The notes under the pieces: model-generated
The model's input: only the letters and a program-made list of their open reading frames with translations
The model's database searches: none
What the model was told of the DNA's origin: nothing
Made by a program: the position numbers and the translations under genes
Shown: positions 54,790 through 63,272 of the stretch, piece after piece
How the letters are laid out: the number at the start of each line of letters is the position of its first letter
Position numbering within the stretch: position 1 is the stretch's first letter
Origin: Mucilaginibacter sp. SMC90
Lineage (GTDB): Bacteria > Bacteroidota > Bacteroidia > Sphingobacteriales > Sphingobacteriaceae
NCBI RefSeq assembly: GCF_022811725.1
Contig: NZ_CP094527.1
Span: 1,550,001 to 1,614,000, forward strand
DNA length: 64,000 nt
Direction of reading: 5' to 3'

Positions 54790-54822
54790 AAAAAAGTCCC
54801 GCCGGAAACCAGCAGGACTTTA
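54790..54822 (-). terminator. Terminator of the tRNA-Cys / small basic protein transcript
   Basis: On the minus strand AAAGTCCTGC pairs with GCGGGACTTT (one G:U) around a 9-base loop, followed by T residues. It lies 28 bases past the 57-residue gene. Confidence 0.85.
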
Positions 54823-54849
54823 AGTTTTTTCTTCCGAAGAAGGACAGAA

Positions 54850-55023
54850 TTATTTGCCTAATGCGATATCTAAAGCTGCATTGTTTTTAGCTATCTGGCT
54901 GTGTTTTGACTCAGCAGAACGGCTTCCGTATTCAAGGTTAGTAGCCAGTTTCAAGAACTGAACTTCTAAACGTGAAAAAGTTTTATTTCTCCTGTCTTTT
55001 CTTTTTAAACGAGTAACGCCCAT
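54850..55023 (-). CDS. Small very basic conserved protein, 57 residues
   Basis: A 57-residue protein, too short for most gene finders, reading MGVTRLKRKDRRNKTFSRLE at its start. The first third is strongly basic, resembling N-termini of small ribosomal or RNA-binding proteins; the rest is helical. It begins 31 bases after the tRNA-Cys gene and ends at a strong terminator, so the two are one transcript. A ribosome-associated role is an inference from charge, size and linkage. Confidence 0.85.
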   Translation of the reverse strand: MGVTRLKRKDRRNKTFSRLEVQFLKLATNLEYGSRSAESKHSQIAKNNAALDIALGK

Positions 55024-55053
55024 TGTCTTTTATTTTAAAATTTTTTAACCCTG

Positions 55054-55124
55054 AGGTCGGAAGCGGATTCGAACCGCTGTAAAAGGTTTTGCAGACCTCT
55101 GCCTAGCCACTCGGCCATCCGACC
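55054..55124 (-). tRNA. tRNA-Cys (anticodon GCA)
   Basis: A complete cloverleaf: acceptor GGTCGGA with TCCGACC, D arm GCC/GGC, anticodon loop CTGCAAA (GCA, T33 present), T arm AGCGG/CCGCT, discriminator T. CCA is not encoded. It shares 49 of 70 bases with the divergent tRNA-like gene at 28.6 kb and serves as its reference. Confidence 0.97.
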
Positions 55125-55139
55125 CTTTTTTAAGGACTG

Positions 55140-55169
55140 CAAAGATAGTAAATATTTTCAGCGAGCAAA
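55140..55169 (-). promoter_or_regulatory. tRNA-Cys promoter
   Basis: On the minus strand TTTG (55169-55166), an 18-base spacer and a perfect TATCTTTG (55147-55140). Transcription starts near 55135, about 11 bases before the tRNA. Confidence 0.7.
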
Positions 55170-55170
55170 T

Positions 55171-55920
55171 TTATTTGAACGAATTTCTTTTAATTTCTGA
55201 ACATAATATAGCAGTTGCTATGGCTACATTTAATGATTCGGCGTGGCCAATTCGGGGAATAGTTACTTTTTTGTTTATTAAAGCCTGTATTTCAGGGCGC
55301 AAACCATTGCCTTCGTTGCCCATAGCCAATAACCCTTCATTTTGAAAATTGGTGCTGTAAATATTTTCGCCGTCGAGCATTGCACCAAATAAAGGGAGCT
55401 TTATTTGGGGGAGAATGGCCGTAAGCTCCCCGTAATGTACATTTACCCTTGCTAATGATCCCATGGTTGCCTGCACTACTTTAGGGTTATAAACGTCGAC
55501 GGTGTCGTCTGAACAGATAATATCGGTGATGCCAAACCAGTCGGCAGTACGGATAATGGTGCCCATATTGCCGGGGTCCTGCACCCCGTCAAGTACCAGC
55601 GAAAACTTGTTTTTCAACGAGTTGTAATTTAAAATGGGCCATTTTGGTATTTTAACCAAACCAATTACCTCCTGCGGGGTTTTCAAACTGCTGATCTTTT
55701 CAAGGTCGGACGATGAAATTTCCTGAAAGTTTATTTTTCGGGATAAATTCATCATTTTTGGAGCAATTTCGGCGGTGTGGTATATAGTATCAACCTGGTA
55801 TGCAGTATTTACGAATTCAATAACTGATTTGTGACCTTCAACCAAAAATAAGCCATGCTCTTTACGGAATTTTTTTTGTTGTAGGGATTTTAATAAACTG
55901 ATCTGTGATTTTGAAAGCAT
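55171..55920 (-). CDS. SpoU/TrmH-family RNA methyltransferase
   Basis: A 249-residue RNA 2'-O-methyltransferase of the SPOUT superfamily. The N-terminal substrate-binding region has FLVEGHKSVIEF. The trefoil-knot domain has LDGVQDPGNMGTIIRTADWF, LLAMGNEGNGLRPE and IPRIGHAESLNVAIATAI. It uses SAM to methylate a ribose in rRNA or tRNA; the exact nucleotide cannot be predicted. The start overlaps the divergent BamA/TamA-like gene by 16 bases. Confidence 0.93.
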   Translation of the reverse strand: MLSKSQISLLKSLQQKKFRKEHGLFLVEGHKSVIEFVNTAYQVDTIYHTAEIAPKMMNLSRKINFQEISSSDLEKISSLKTPQEVIGLVKIPKWPILNYNSLKNKFSLVLDGVQDPGNMGTIIRTADWFGITDIICSDDTVDVYNPKVVQATMGSLARVNVHYGELTAILPQIKLPLFGAMLDGENIYSTNFQNEGLLAMGNEGNGLRPEIQALINKKVTIPRIGHAESLNVAIATAILCSEIKRNSFK

Positions 55921-58271
55921 ATACTAAACCTGTTGTTTACCGCCTTACAATATTAAGTATTTTGCTGGTTATAATCGGTTCGGGGTGTAGTATTACCCGG
56001 GGTATCCGTAAAGATCAGGCATTGGTACGCAAAATCACTATAAAAGGTATCGATGATCAATTTGCTGAAACAGCTGTGAATTATGTAGATAAAGAACAGC
56101 AGCCTAACAACTGGCTCAATTTGCAGCTATACTACACTTTTAGTAACAAAGGGAAAAAAAACATAGGGGAAGCCCCTGTGGTTGTAGATAGCAACCTGAT
56201 TGAGTACTCGCGCCTGCAAATGGAAAAGTACATTCGGAGCCGCGGTTATCTGAAGGCGAAGGTTGCCGATAGTGTGGTCATAAAAAAACAAAAGGCCGAA
56301 CTGATTTTTACGGCTACCGAGGGGCCTATGTTCCGCATCCGCAAGTTTACCGATAGTATTGCCGATAATAATATCAAGGGGTTGTATAATGGCAACCGCA
56401 ACAGGATAACGCACATACAGCCAGGCGGCAGGTTTGATACAGATAGCTTAGCTTATGACCGGGATCAGCTTTACTTGCTGATGAAGCATAATGGTTATTA
56501 TGATTTTTACAGGCAGTACATCAATTTTACCTATGATTCTACTTTTAACAGCAGCGTGGTTGATGTGAAAATGATCATAGATAACCCGGCAGGAAAAACA
56601 CAGCATCCGGTTTATACCATCAATAACACCTTAATCACGATATCAAATAGCCAGGGACGCACTACCGGGAAGGCTGATACCATTCAGGTCGACTCGCAGT
56701 TCAGGTTTGTTGATTACTCCAAAAGGTTTCAGCCCAGGGTAGTGACTGATTATGTTTTTCAAAAAAAAGGCGAAATATACGATATCGATAAGCAAACTCG
56801 TACCACCACGCGTTTATCAGAACTTAACGTTTTCAGGAATGTACCCAACCCGGTTTATGAAAAACTAAAGGATAGCTCCAACAGGCTGGACACAAGGATA
56901 GATATCGTACCGCTTAAACGCATGAGCGACCGTGTGGAGGGCGAGGTGCTTTTTAGCGGCGGCCGTTTTGGTTATAACATTGGTAATACTTTTACCGACA
57001 GGAATTTATTTAAACAGGCAGCTATCCTGCAGCTGAAGGTTAACTGGAGTATCCTTTTTGATAATGGTAATAATGTAGGTAACGACCGTAGCATTATCCA
57101 AAACCAGGAGTTTAGGGTAGGGGGCCAGCTTACCTATCCGCGTCTTTTACTGCCGTTTAAATTCCCTTTTCTCGGTAAATTCGGCGTTCCGCACACAACG
57201 TTTTCGTCAAACTATTCTTTGTTTTTTCAGAAGGACCTGGTTAAGCGTGAAAGCTTTATCAACTCCATTACTTACGATTTTTTTGATACGCCATATAAAT
57301 CACATACCATTACGCCTATCAGTATCGAATTTTCAAGGGGTGTAATTGATACGGCTGCGAGGCGGGCTTTGCTTGATCAAAACAGGGGTTCATATGTTTA
57401 TCTGATCGGGCGTACTGTTTTTACATCCGGCAGTCAATACACGTATCAGGTTAATGCCATTAAGCTTAACGGTTATGAAAACTTTACCTATTTCCGCGGC
57501 AGTTTGGATATTGGTGGCAACTTCTTAAATCTGGTAAGTAATCTCACAAATGCCCCCAAAGATGCCGAGGGGCAGCATAAGCTTTTTGGATATACTTTTG
57601 CGCAGTATACCAAAGTTGAACTTGATACAAGGATCTACCGAAACTTTGGCGGCGAAAAGCAATTTGTATTCCGTATCAATCCAGGTATTGGTATCCCTTA
57701 CGGCAATAGCGATCAACTCATTTTTGAAAAGAACTTTTACGCAGGGGGCGCCAATGATCTCAGAGCCTGGCTGCCGCGTACATTAGGTCCCGGGCAATTT
57801 AACAGGGGTACATATTATGCCAATGATCTTACTAACCGTGCCCGTTTAAAGTATCTTGACCAGTTTGGCGAAATCAAATTTATAACCAATGCCGAATACC
57901 GGTACCTGCTGGCAAATAACTTTTTTGGAGCAAAGCTTAAAGGTGCGTTTTTTGTTGATGCCGGTAACGTATGGCGTTTACATGACGAGCCGGATAATCC
58001 AAACGGTCAGTTTAAACTAAATAACTTTTTAAGCTCAACAGCGGTGGGTATCGGTACGGGTTTAAGGTTTGATTTAAGTTTTTTCGTTTTCAGGCTTGAT
58101 GCGGCCTTTAAACTGAAAGACCCGCAGTTTAGCGGGTCTGACCAATGGGTGCTAATCAACCACGCCGGCGAATTGTTTAGCAAAGGCTCGTTTAAAAAAG
58201 CATATGAAGCGGCCAATGGTGAAAGCTACAACTTCATGCAGCTTAACTTTGGTATAGGATTACCTTTTTAG
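55905..58271 (+). CDS. BamA/TamA-family outer membrane protein, putative lipoprotein
   Basis: A 788-residue surface-antigen (D15) family protein. It starts at GTG 55905, and a lipobox-like IIGSGC (Cys28) follows the N-terminal hydrophobic stretch, an unusual feature for a barrel protein but known in Bacteroidota. POTRA-like repeats fill about 45-330 (YIRSRGYLKAKV, LYLLMKHNGYYDFY), and a barrel follows, with the FFVDAGNVW and LRFDLSFFVFRLDAAF signatures near the end. It should help insert or export outer membrane proteins. The start overlaps the divergent methyltransferase gene by 16 bases. Confidence 0.88.
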   Translation: MILKAYTKPVVYRLTILSILLVIIGSGCSITRGIRKDQALVRKITIKGIDDQFAETAVNYVDKEQQPNNWLNLQLYYTFSNKGKKNIGEAPVVVDSNLIEYSRLQMEKYIRSRGYLKAKVADSVVIKKQKAELIFTATEGPMFRIRKFTDSIADNNIKGLYNGNRNRITHIQPGGRFDTDSLAYDRDQLYLLMKHNGYYDFYRQYINFTYDSTFNSSVVDVKMIIDNPAGKTQHPVYTINNTLITISNSQGRTTGKADTIQVDSQFRFVDYSKRFQPRVVTDYVFQKKGEIYDIDKQTRTTTRLSELNVFRNVPNPVYEKLKDSSNRLDTRIDIVPLKRMSDRVEGEVLFSGGRFGYNIGNTFTDRNLFKQAAILQLKVNWSILFDNGNNVGNDRSIIQNQEFRVGGQLTYPRLLLPFKFPFLGKFGVPHTTFSSNYSLFFQKDLVKRESFINSITYDFFDTPYKSHTITPISIEFSRGVIDTAARRALLDQNRGSYVYLIGRTVFTSGSQYTYQVNAIKLNGYENFTYFRGSLDIGGNFLNLVSNLTNAPKDAEGQHKLFGYTFAQYTKVELDTRIYRNFGGEKQFVFRINPGIGIPYGNSDQLIFEKNFYAGGANDLRAWLPRTLGPGQFNRGTYYANDLTNRARLKYLDQFGEIKFITNAEYRYLLANNFFGAKLKGAFFVDAGNVWRLHDEPDNPNGQFKLNNFLSSTAVGIGTGLRFDLSFFVFRLDAAFKLKDPQFSGSDQWVLINHAGELFSKGSFKKAYEAANGESYNFMQLNFGIGLPF

Positions 58272-58433
58272 GTAAAAGGCTAAAGGTGAAAGGCAAAAGG
58301 TAGCTGCAGCTTTTGCAGATAACTTACATATTTAACTTTTTCTTATAAAGCCTTTTGTCTTTACCTCATTAAAAGCCTTTAACCTTTCGCCTTTAACCTC
58401 TCACCTTTCGTCTTTCACCTTTAGCCTTTTACC
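58271..58433. repeat. AAAGG-type heptad inverted repeat, copy 1
   Basis: Bases 58271-58292 are exactly complementary to 58412-58433. The left arm is GGTAAAAGG/CTAAAGGTG-type and the right arm CCTTT-nn heptads. The stop codon of the BamA/TamA-like gene lies inside its edge. Confidence 0.85.
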
Positions 58434-58450
58434 AAAAAGGGCCCTTCCTC

Positions 58451-58984
58451 CTAAAAGATATTCTTCAGCCCGTCAATAATACTTTCAAAAAAGGTTGGAA
58501 TGCTTAGGCCGTTGTGGTAGTTAAAATATAGGAATATACAGAAGATAACCACCGCGATAATGATAAAACGCTTAAACATGTAAGCAAGCAGAACCAGTAA
58601 AAGCGGCACGGCTACAAGTAACACCCAGCTTATATGGAACGGACTTAGTTTACTATCGTGCTTGTAAATGTAGTATAGTATAGCGTGTGTGCCGCTATCA
58701 TTCATGTGTTTGGCATATAAAAAGCTTGACCGGTCAAGCTTGTGGCGGTAAAAGGCTGTGCCTTTGTCAAACTTCAATTCTTCGGTAAAGCCGTTCATTA
58801 CAAAGGTGAAAACACCGTTCACATTTTCCTGTATCACACCGGCGGTGTCGGTAGCAACTACGGCAACCTCGTCAACAGCAAAAGGATTTTCTTTAACTAC
58901 AAAGTTGTTGATGGCAATTTTATCGGCAAAAACAAAACTGTGCGCGGCCGTAATAAGGCAAAAAATAAGTAGGATTTTTTTCAT
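58451..58984 (-). CDS. Exported hypothetical membrane protein
   Basis: A 177-residue protein with a signal peptide (ending FVFADK), a beta-rich periplasmic segment of ~95 residues and two C-terminal membrane helices (SWVLLVAVPLLLVLLAYMF and RFIIIAVVIFCIFLYF). No domain is recognised. It is monocistronic. Confidence 0.75.
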   Translation of the reverse strand: MKKILLIFCLITAAHSFVFADKIAINNFVVKENPFAVDEVAVVATDTAGVIQENVNGVFTFVMNGFTEELKFDKGTAFYRHKLDRSSFLYAKHMNDSGTHAILYYIYKHDSKLSPFHISWVLLVAVPLLLVLLAYMFKRFIIIAVVIFCIFLYFNYHNGLSIPTFFESIIDGLKNIF

Positions 58985-59050
58985 GGTTTGATAGAAAGCT
59001 TCTTTATCGATGCTATGATTATCTGCAATAAAAATAGTGTTTTTTATGAG

Positions 59051-59548
59051 CTATCGGTTAAGGAAATAAATACTCACGTTAAGTACGCTGGCAAAGCTTA
59101 CCCATAATAAATAGGGCACTAATAACCAGGCAGCAGTTCGGTTAAATTTATTAAACCAATTAATATTTACCATAATGCTGAGCCACAGCAAGATGATCAC
59201 AACCATAGCTATCGCTACCTGGTGCATTCCAAAAAATACTATCGACCACGAAAAGTTTAAAATAAGCTGAATGAAATATACCGAACGCGCAATGATGTAA
59301 GCCGGTTTGCGGCTGCGGTGTTTCCAAACCAGGTAAGCCGCAGTTGCTATCATGATGTAAATTGCTGTCCATACCGGCGCAAATAACCAGGGTGGGGGAT
59401 TGAAAGATGCCTTTTTAAGCGTACTATACCAGCCGGCAATTTCAGGTCTGGTAACCATTGACGCAACAAACCCGATAAACAGAACAATTAGCAAACTTAT
59501 GAGGTAAGGAAAAAATTGGAAGCGTTTGGTGGATACAGTTGCTGGCAT
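59051..59548 (-). CDS. TspO/MBR family protein
   Basis: A 165-residue membrane protein of the tryptophan-rich sensory protein / mitochondrial benzodiazepine receptor family with five hydrophobic helices. Diagnostic segments are WYSTLKKASFNPPPWLFAPVW, AAYLVWKH and LNFSWSIVFFG. It binds porphyrins and related ligands; its physiological role in this organism is open. Monocistronic. Confidence 0.92.
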   Translation of the reverse strand: MPATVSTKRFQFFPYLISLLIVLFIGFVASMVTRPEIAGWYSTLKKASFNPPPWLFAPVWTAIYIMIATAAYLVWKHRSRKPAYIIARSVYFIQLILNFSWSIVFFGMHQVAIAMVVIILLWLSIMVNINWFNKFNRTAAWLLVPYLLWVSFASVLNVSIYFLNR

Positions 59549-59703
59549 AATGTATTTGAACCGTTAAACGAGGCGTAAGTTTTACCGCAGATGAATAATC
59601 TGTAAAACTAAATAAAATGAACATTCGCTGTGGTAAAGCAACTGTTTTGCAATAATTGTACTGCATGCAGCAGTGTTAACAGTTAAATGTTAGTTTAGCA
59701 AGC

Positions 59704-60114
59704 ATGATAAAAGCATACAGGTTATACACCGGCGAAGACGGTCATTCACATATAGAGAAAGGTACAATTGAATTGGGCCCGCTTAACGAAGCGTTAGCTA
59801 TCAGGTTCCAGGAATCGGAACCACATGCTTTTTATGATTACCATAATGCCCCAACTTATCAGTATGTGATCACCATTACCGGTACCCTTGAATTTGAGAC
59901 TTATCCCGGCGAAAAATTTATATTGCACCCCGGCGAGATCCTGGTAGCCCAGGACACAACCGGCACGGCCCATAAATGGAGGCTGATTGACGACCAACCC
60001 TGGAAACGTGTTTATGTTACTTATGATCCGGCTAAGCCTATAAACTTTGCGGCAGATAACGACGCAGGTAATATTCCTTTTACAAATCCTGATACAAAAG
60101 CTAACAAAGTTTAA
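59704..60114 (+). CDS. Cupin-domain protein
   Basis: A 136-residue single-domain cupin. The segments HNAPTYQYVITITGTLEFET and HPGEILVAQDTTGTAHKW form the two cupin motifs, with His residues that could bind a metal. Function could be a dioxygenase, isomerase or binding protein. It is 51 bases upstream of the SGNH hydrolase gene and may be co-transcribed with it. Confidence 0.85.
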   Translation: MIKAYRLYTGEDGHSHIEKGTIELGPLNEALAIRFQESEPHAFYDYHNAPTYQYVITITGTLEFETYPGEKFILHPGEILVAQDTTGTAHKWRLIDDQPWKRVYVTYDPAKPINFAADNDAGNIPFTNPDTKANKV

Positions 60115-60164
60115 ATAGTTGAGGCAAATCAGTATTTTCGACAAATACCAGTCATAATCCACAA

Positions 60165-60935
60165 ATGAAAGATACCGAACAAAACTATCGCCGCCATTTT
60201 TTAAAAACTGCTGCACTTGGTACTATTGCCACTATGGGCATCCCGTCAATTGTATCATCGGCATTAGCTGGTGAAATGCCGGCTAAAAAGGTAATTTTTA
60301 ACCAGGGCGATATAGTCCTTTTTCAAGGTGATTCAATTACCGACTGGGGCCGTGACCATAGTAAAACCGAACCTAATACCACCAGCGCCTTAGGCTCGGG
60401 ATATGCATTGCTTACAGCTTCTCAACTGTTACTTAAACATGCCGATAAAGGATTAAAGATTTATAATAAAGGCGTTAGCGGTAATAAAGTATATCAACTG
60501 GCCGAACGCTGGGATACTGATTGTTTAGCGCTTAAACCTAACGTACTGAGTATCCACATAGGTGTAAATGACTTTTGGCATACGCTTACCGGTGGTTACA
60601 AGGGCACGATAGATACTTATATTGCCGACTATCGGGCACTGCTAACCCGTACGAAACAAGCCTTGCCCGATATTAAACTGGTGATCTGCGAGCCCTTTGC
60701 CGAGAAAAATGTGAAGGCGGTTGATGATAAATGGTATCCAACATTTGATTCTTTCCGTAAAGCAGCTAAAGACATAGCTACCGAGTTTGACGCCGTATTT
60801 GTGCCTTATCAATCAGCGTTTGATAAAGCGGAGCAAACCGCCCCCGCTACCTACTGGAACCTTGATGGCGTACACCCAAGTGTAGCCGGTGAAGCACTGA
60901 TGGCGCAAACCTGGTTAAAAGCGGTAGGAGCGTAG
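60165..60935 (+). CDS. SGNH/GDSL hydrolase, Tat-exported
   Basis: A 256-residue esterase. The N-terminus NYRRHFLKTAALG with a following hydrophobic stretch (ending SSALAG) looks like a twin-arginine signal. SGNH blocks are LFQGDSITDWGRD, GVSGNKVYQLAERW, SIHIGVNDFWH and NLDGVHPSVAGE. It should hydrolyse an ester of a carbohydrate or lipid outside the cytoplasm. A -7-like TATTTTCG lies at 60133-60140. Confidence 0.9.
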   Translation: MKDTEQNYRRHFLKTAALGTIATMGIPSIVSSALAGEMPAKKVIFNQGDIVLFQGDSITDWGRDHSKTEPNTTSALGSGYALLTASQLLLKHADKGLKIYNKGVSGNKVYQLAERWDTDCLALKPNVLSIHIGVNDFWHTLTGGYKGTIDTYIADYRALLTRTKQALPDIKLVICEPFAEKNVKAVDDKWYPTFDSFRKAAKDIATEFDAVFVPYQSAFDKAEQTAPATYWNLDGVHPSVAGEALMAQTWLKAVGA

Positions 60936-60941
60936 TTTTAA

Positions 60942-61125
60942 GGTAAAAGGCTAAAGGTGAAAGGCAAAAGGTAGCTACAGCTTTGCAAGTGGCTCACCTG
61001 CATTTTTTTAACCTTTCGCCTTTTACCTTTATCCTTTCACCTTCCCCAAAAGACCTTTTGCCTTTCTGCTTTCACCTCCCCCTGAAAAACCTTTAACCTT
61101 TCGCCTTTAACCTTTCGCCTCAAAA
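60942..61125. repeat. AAAGG-type heptad inverted repeat, copy 2
   Basis: It begins with about 45 bases nearly identical to copy 1 and continues with CCTTT-nn heptads (AACCTTTCGCCTTT repeated). GGTAAAAGGC pairs with GCCTTTTACC, so it also folds back. It lies directly upstream of the ABC-F promoter. Confidence 0.8.
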
Positions 61126-61137
61126 AGCGTATCTTTG
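61106..61137 (+). promoter_or_regulatory. ABC-F gene promoter, nearly leaderless
   Basis: TTTA (61106-61109), a 20-base spacer and a perfect TATCTTTG (61130-61137). The start point falls about 3 bases before the ATG at 61145. The -33 overlaps the heptad repeat. Confidence 0.55.
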
Positions 61138-61144
61138 CGCGTAA

Positions 61145-63067
61145 ATGATTGCTATAAATAACCTTACGTTCGAGATTGGTGCGCGGGCCCTATATGATGA
61201 AGCTAACTGGCATATTAAACCCGGTGAAAAAATTGGTTTAATTGGTGCCAACGGTACTGGTAAAACCACTCTTTTAAAAATTATAGTAGGCGACTATAAG
61301 CCTACTTCCGGAACCATATCAATGGCTAAGGACCTTACCATGGGGTACCTTAACCAGGATCTGCTTTCATACTCATCTGATAAAAATATAGTGCACGTAG
61401 CCATGGAAGCCTTTGAGCGCCAGAACCAACTGCACGACGAGATCGAGAACCTGCTCAAAAAGCTGGAAACGGATTATAGCGAAGAATTATTAAATAAACT
61501 AAGTGACAAGCAGCATGAATTTGAACTGCTTGACGGTTATAATATTGAATACAAGGCGCACGAAATTTTAGCCGGTTTGGGCTTTAGTGATGACGATTGC
61601 AAACGTAAGCTGAGCACGTTTTCGGGCGGTTGGCGTATGCGTGTAATGCTGGCCAAAATCCTTTTACAGGCACCCGATATCCTGTTGCTGGATGAGCCTA
61701 CCAACCACCTGGACTTACCATCCATCCAATGGCTGGAAGATTATTTGAAGGCATTTACCGGTGCTATCATTATCGTATCACACGATAGGTGGTTCCTGGA
61801 TAAGGTGATCAACCGTACGGTTGAATCGCGTAAAGGTAAACTTACTGTTTACGCGGGTAACTACTCTTTCTATCTGGAAGAAAAAGCCCTGCGCGAAGAA
61901 ATTCAGCGCGGTGAGTTTAAAAACCAGCAATCAAAAATTAAACAGGAAGAGCGTTTGATCGAGCGTTTCCGTGCCAAAGCCTCTAAGGCAAAAATGGCGC
62001 AGTCGCGTATCAAAATGTTGGATAAAATGGAGCGTATTGACGATGTGGACGATGATAATCCGTCAGTTAACTTCGCTTTCCGTTTCTCCAAACAATCGGG
62101 CAGGCACGTTATAACGTTAGAAGATATCGTAAAAAAATATCCTGCAATTGATATTTTAAATGGTGGCGAGGCTGTAATTGAAAAAGGCGATAAAATTGCC
62201 CTCATCGGTGCCAACGGTAAAGGTAAATCAACCTTGCTGCGAATCATTGCTTCGGCCGATAATGATTATACTGGTAAGGTGACTGTCGGCCATAACGTAA
62301 CCACTACGTTTTTCGCCCAGCACCAGTTGGAATCTTTACATCTCGAAAATCAGATATTACAGGAGCTGCAATCATTTGCTCCAAAACATACTGATACAGA
62401 ATTACGTACCATTTTAGGTTCGTTTTTGTTTACCGGCGATGATGTGTTCAAGAAGATCAAGGTATTATCGGGTGGTGAAAAATCGCGCGTGGCTTTGGCA
62501 AAGGCGCTTACTGCCGATGCTAACTTCCTGGTACTGGATGAGCCCACCAACCACTTAGACATGCAATCGGTAAATATCCTGATCCAGGCATTAGATCAAT
62601 ACGAAGGCACTTTCATTGTGGTATCGCACGACAGGTATTTCCTTGATAATGTAGCTAACAAGATCTGGTTTATTGAAGATCAGAAAATAAAAATTTATCC
62701 GGGTACCTATGCCGAGTTCGATGTGTGGTATGCCAACCGTAAATTGGAGCCAAAAGCTGCTGCGCCAGCACCTCAGCCTAAAAAGGAAGAGAAAAAGCCG
62801 GAGCCTGTTAAACAGCCGCAAGGCGAAAACAAGCATCAGCAGCTTAAAAAACTAAACCAGGACCTGACCAAAATGGAGCAACAGATTGCCGACCTTGAAA
62901 AAGAAGTAAAGCAATTGGAAACCCAGCTGGCCGACGAAAAAATATATAGCGACGGTGCCAAACTAAAGCAAACCAATGCCGCCTACAGTGCTAAGCAAAC
63001 CGAACTGAAACAAATTCAGGATAAATGGGAGGCATTGGCCGAGCAAATTTTGGAGCTGGAATCTTAA
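61145..63067 (+). CDS. ABC-F family ribosome-associated ATPase
   Basis: A 640-residue soluble protein with two ABC domains and no membrane segment. Walker A motifs are GANGTGKTT (35-43) and GANGKGKST (about 354-362), and the signatures are TFSGGWRMR and LSGGEKSR. The linker between them is charged, and the C-terminal ~85 residues form a coiled coil, as in Uup-type proteins. ABC-F proteins act on the ribosome to resolve stalled translation or give antibiotic tolerance; which of these applies cannot be told here. Confidence 0.93.
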   Translation: MIAINNLTFEIGARALYDEANWHIKPGEKIGLIGANGTGKTTLLKIIVGDYKPTSGTISMAKDLTMGYLNQDLLSYSSDKNIVHVAMEAFERQNQLHDEIENLLKKLETDYSEELLNKLSDKQHEFELLDGYNIEYKAHEILAGLGFSDDDCKRKLSTFSGGWRMRVMLAKILLQAPDILLLDEPTNHLDLPSIQWLEDYLKAFTGAIIIVSHDRWFLDKVINRTVESRKGKLTVYAGNYSFYLEEKALREEIQRGEFKNQQSKIKQEERLIERFRAKASKAKMAQSRIKMLDKMERIDDVDDDNPSVNFAFRFSKQSGRHVITLEDIVKKYPAIDILNGGEAVIEKGDKIALIGANGKGKSTLLRIIASADNDYTGKVTVGHNVTTTFFAQHQLESLHLENQILQELQSFAPKHTDTELRTILGSFLFTGDDVFKKIKVLSGGEKSRVALAKALTADANFLVLDEPTNHLDMQSVNILIQALDQYEGTFIVVSHDRYFLDNVANKIWFIEDQKIKIYPGTYAEFDVWYANRKLEPKAAAPAPQPKKEEKKPEPVKQPQGENKHQQLKKLNQDLTKMEQQIADLEKEVKQLETQLADEKIYSDGAKLKQTNAAYSAKQTELKQIQDKWEALAEQILELES

Positions 63068-63082
63068 GATAGGATACTATGC

Positions 63083-63182
63083 ACCACCATGTCATTGCGA
63101 GGACGGAAGCAATCGCGAACTACACAGGGCCGCTCTGTATAGCATGCGATTGCCACGCTATCGCTCGCAATGACATGGTGGT
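63083..63182. repeat. REP-like palindromic element, copy 4
   Basis: An 18-base perfect inverted repeat (ACCACCATGTCATTGCGA and its complement) flanks GGAAGCAATCGCGAACTACA and GCGATTGCCACGCTATCGCT. It lies between two co-oriented genes. Confidence 0.9.
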
Positions 63183-63205
63183 TTAAACAATATTATAAAT
63201 TAACT

Positions 63206-63233
63206 CGACATTGCGAGGTACCAGGCAATGTCG
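63206..63233. repeat. Mini inverted repeat related to the REP ends
   Basis: CGACATTGC and GCAATGTCG surround a 10-base loop; the half-site resembles the ATTGCGAGG end of the neighbouring REP-like element. Confidence 0.55.
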
Positions 63234-63272
63234 GTTATTTTGTAGTTTAACTGAATTAGCAGGTTTATATAA

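Noticed and set aside
58271..61125. Possible CRISPR array from the repeated AAAGG/CCTTT units
   Set aside because: The units are 7-mers without spacers of constant length, and no cas gene is near.
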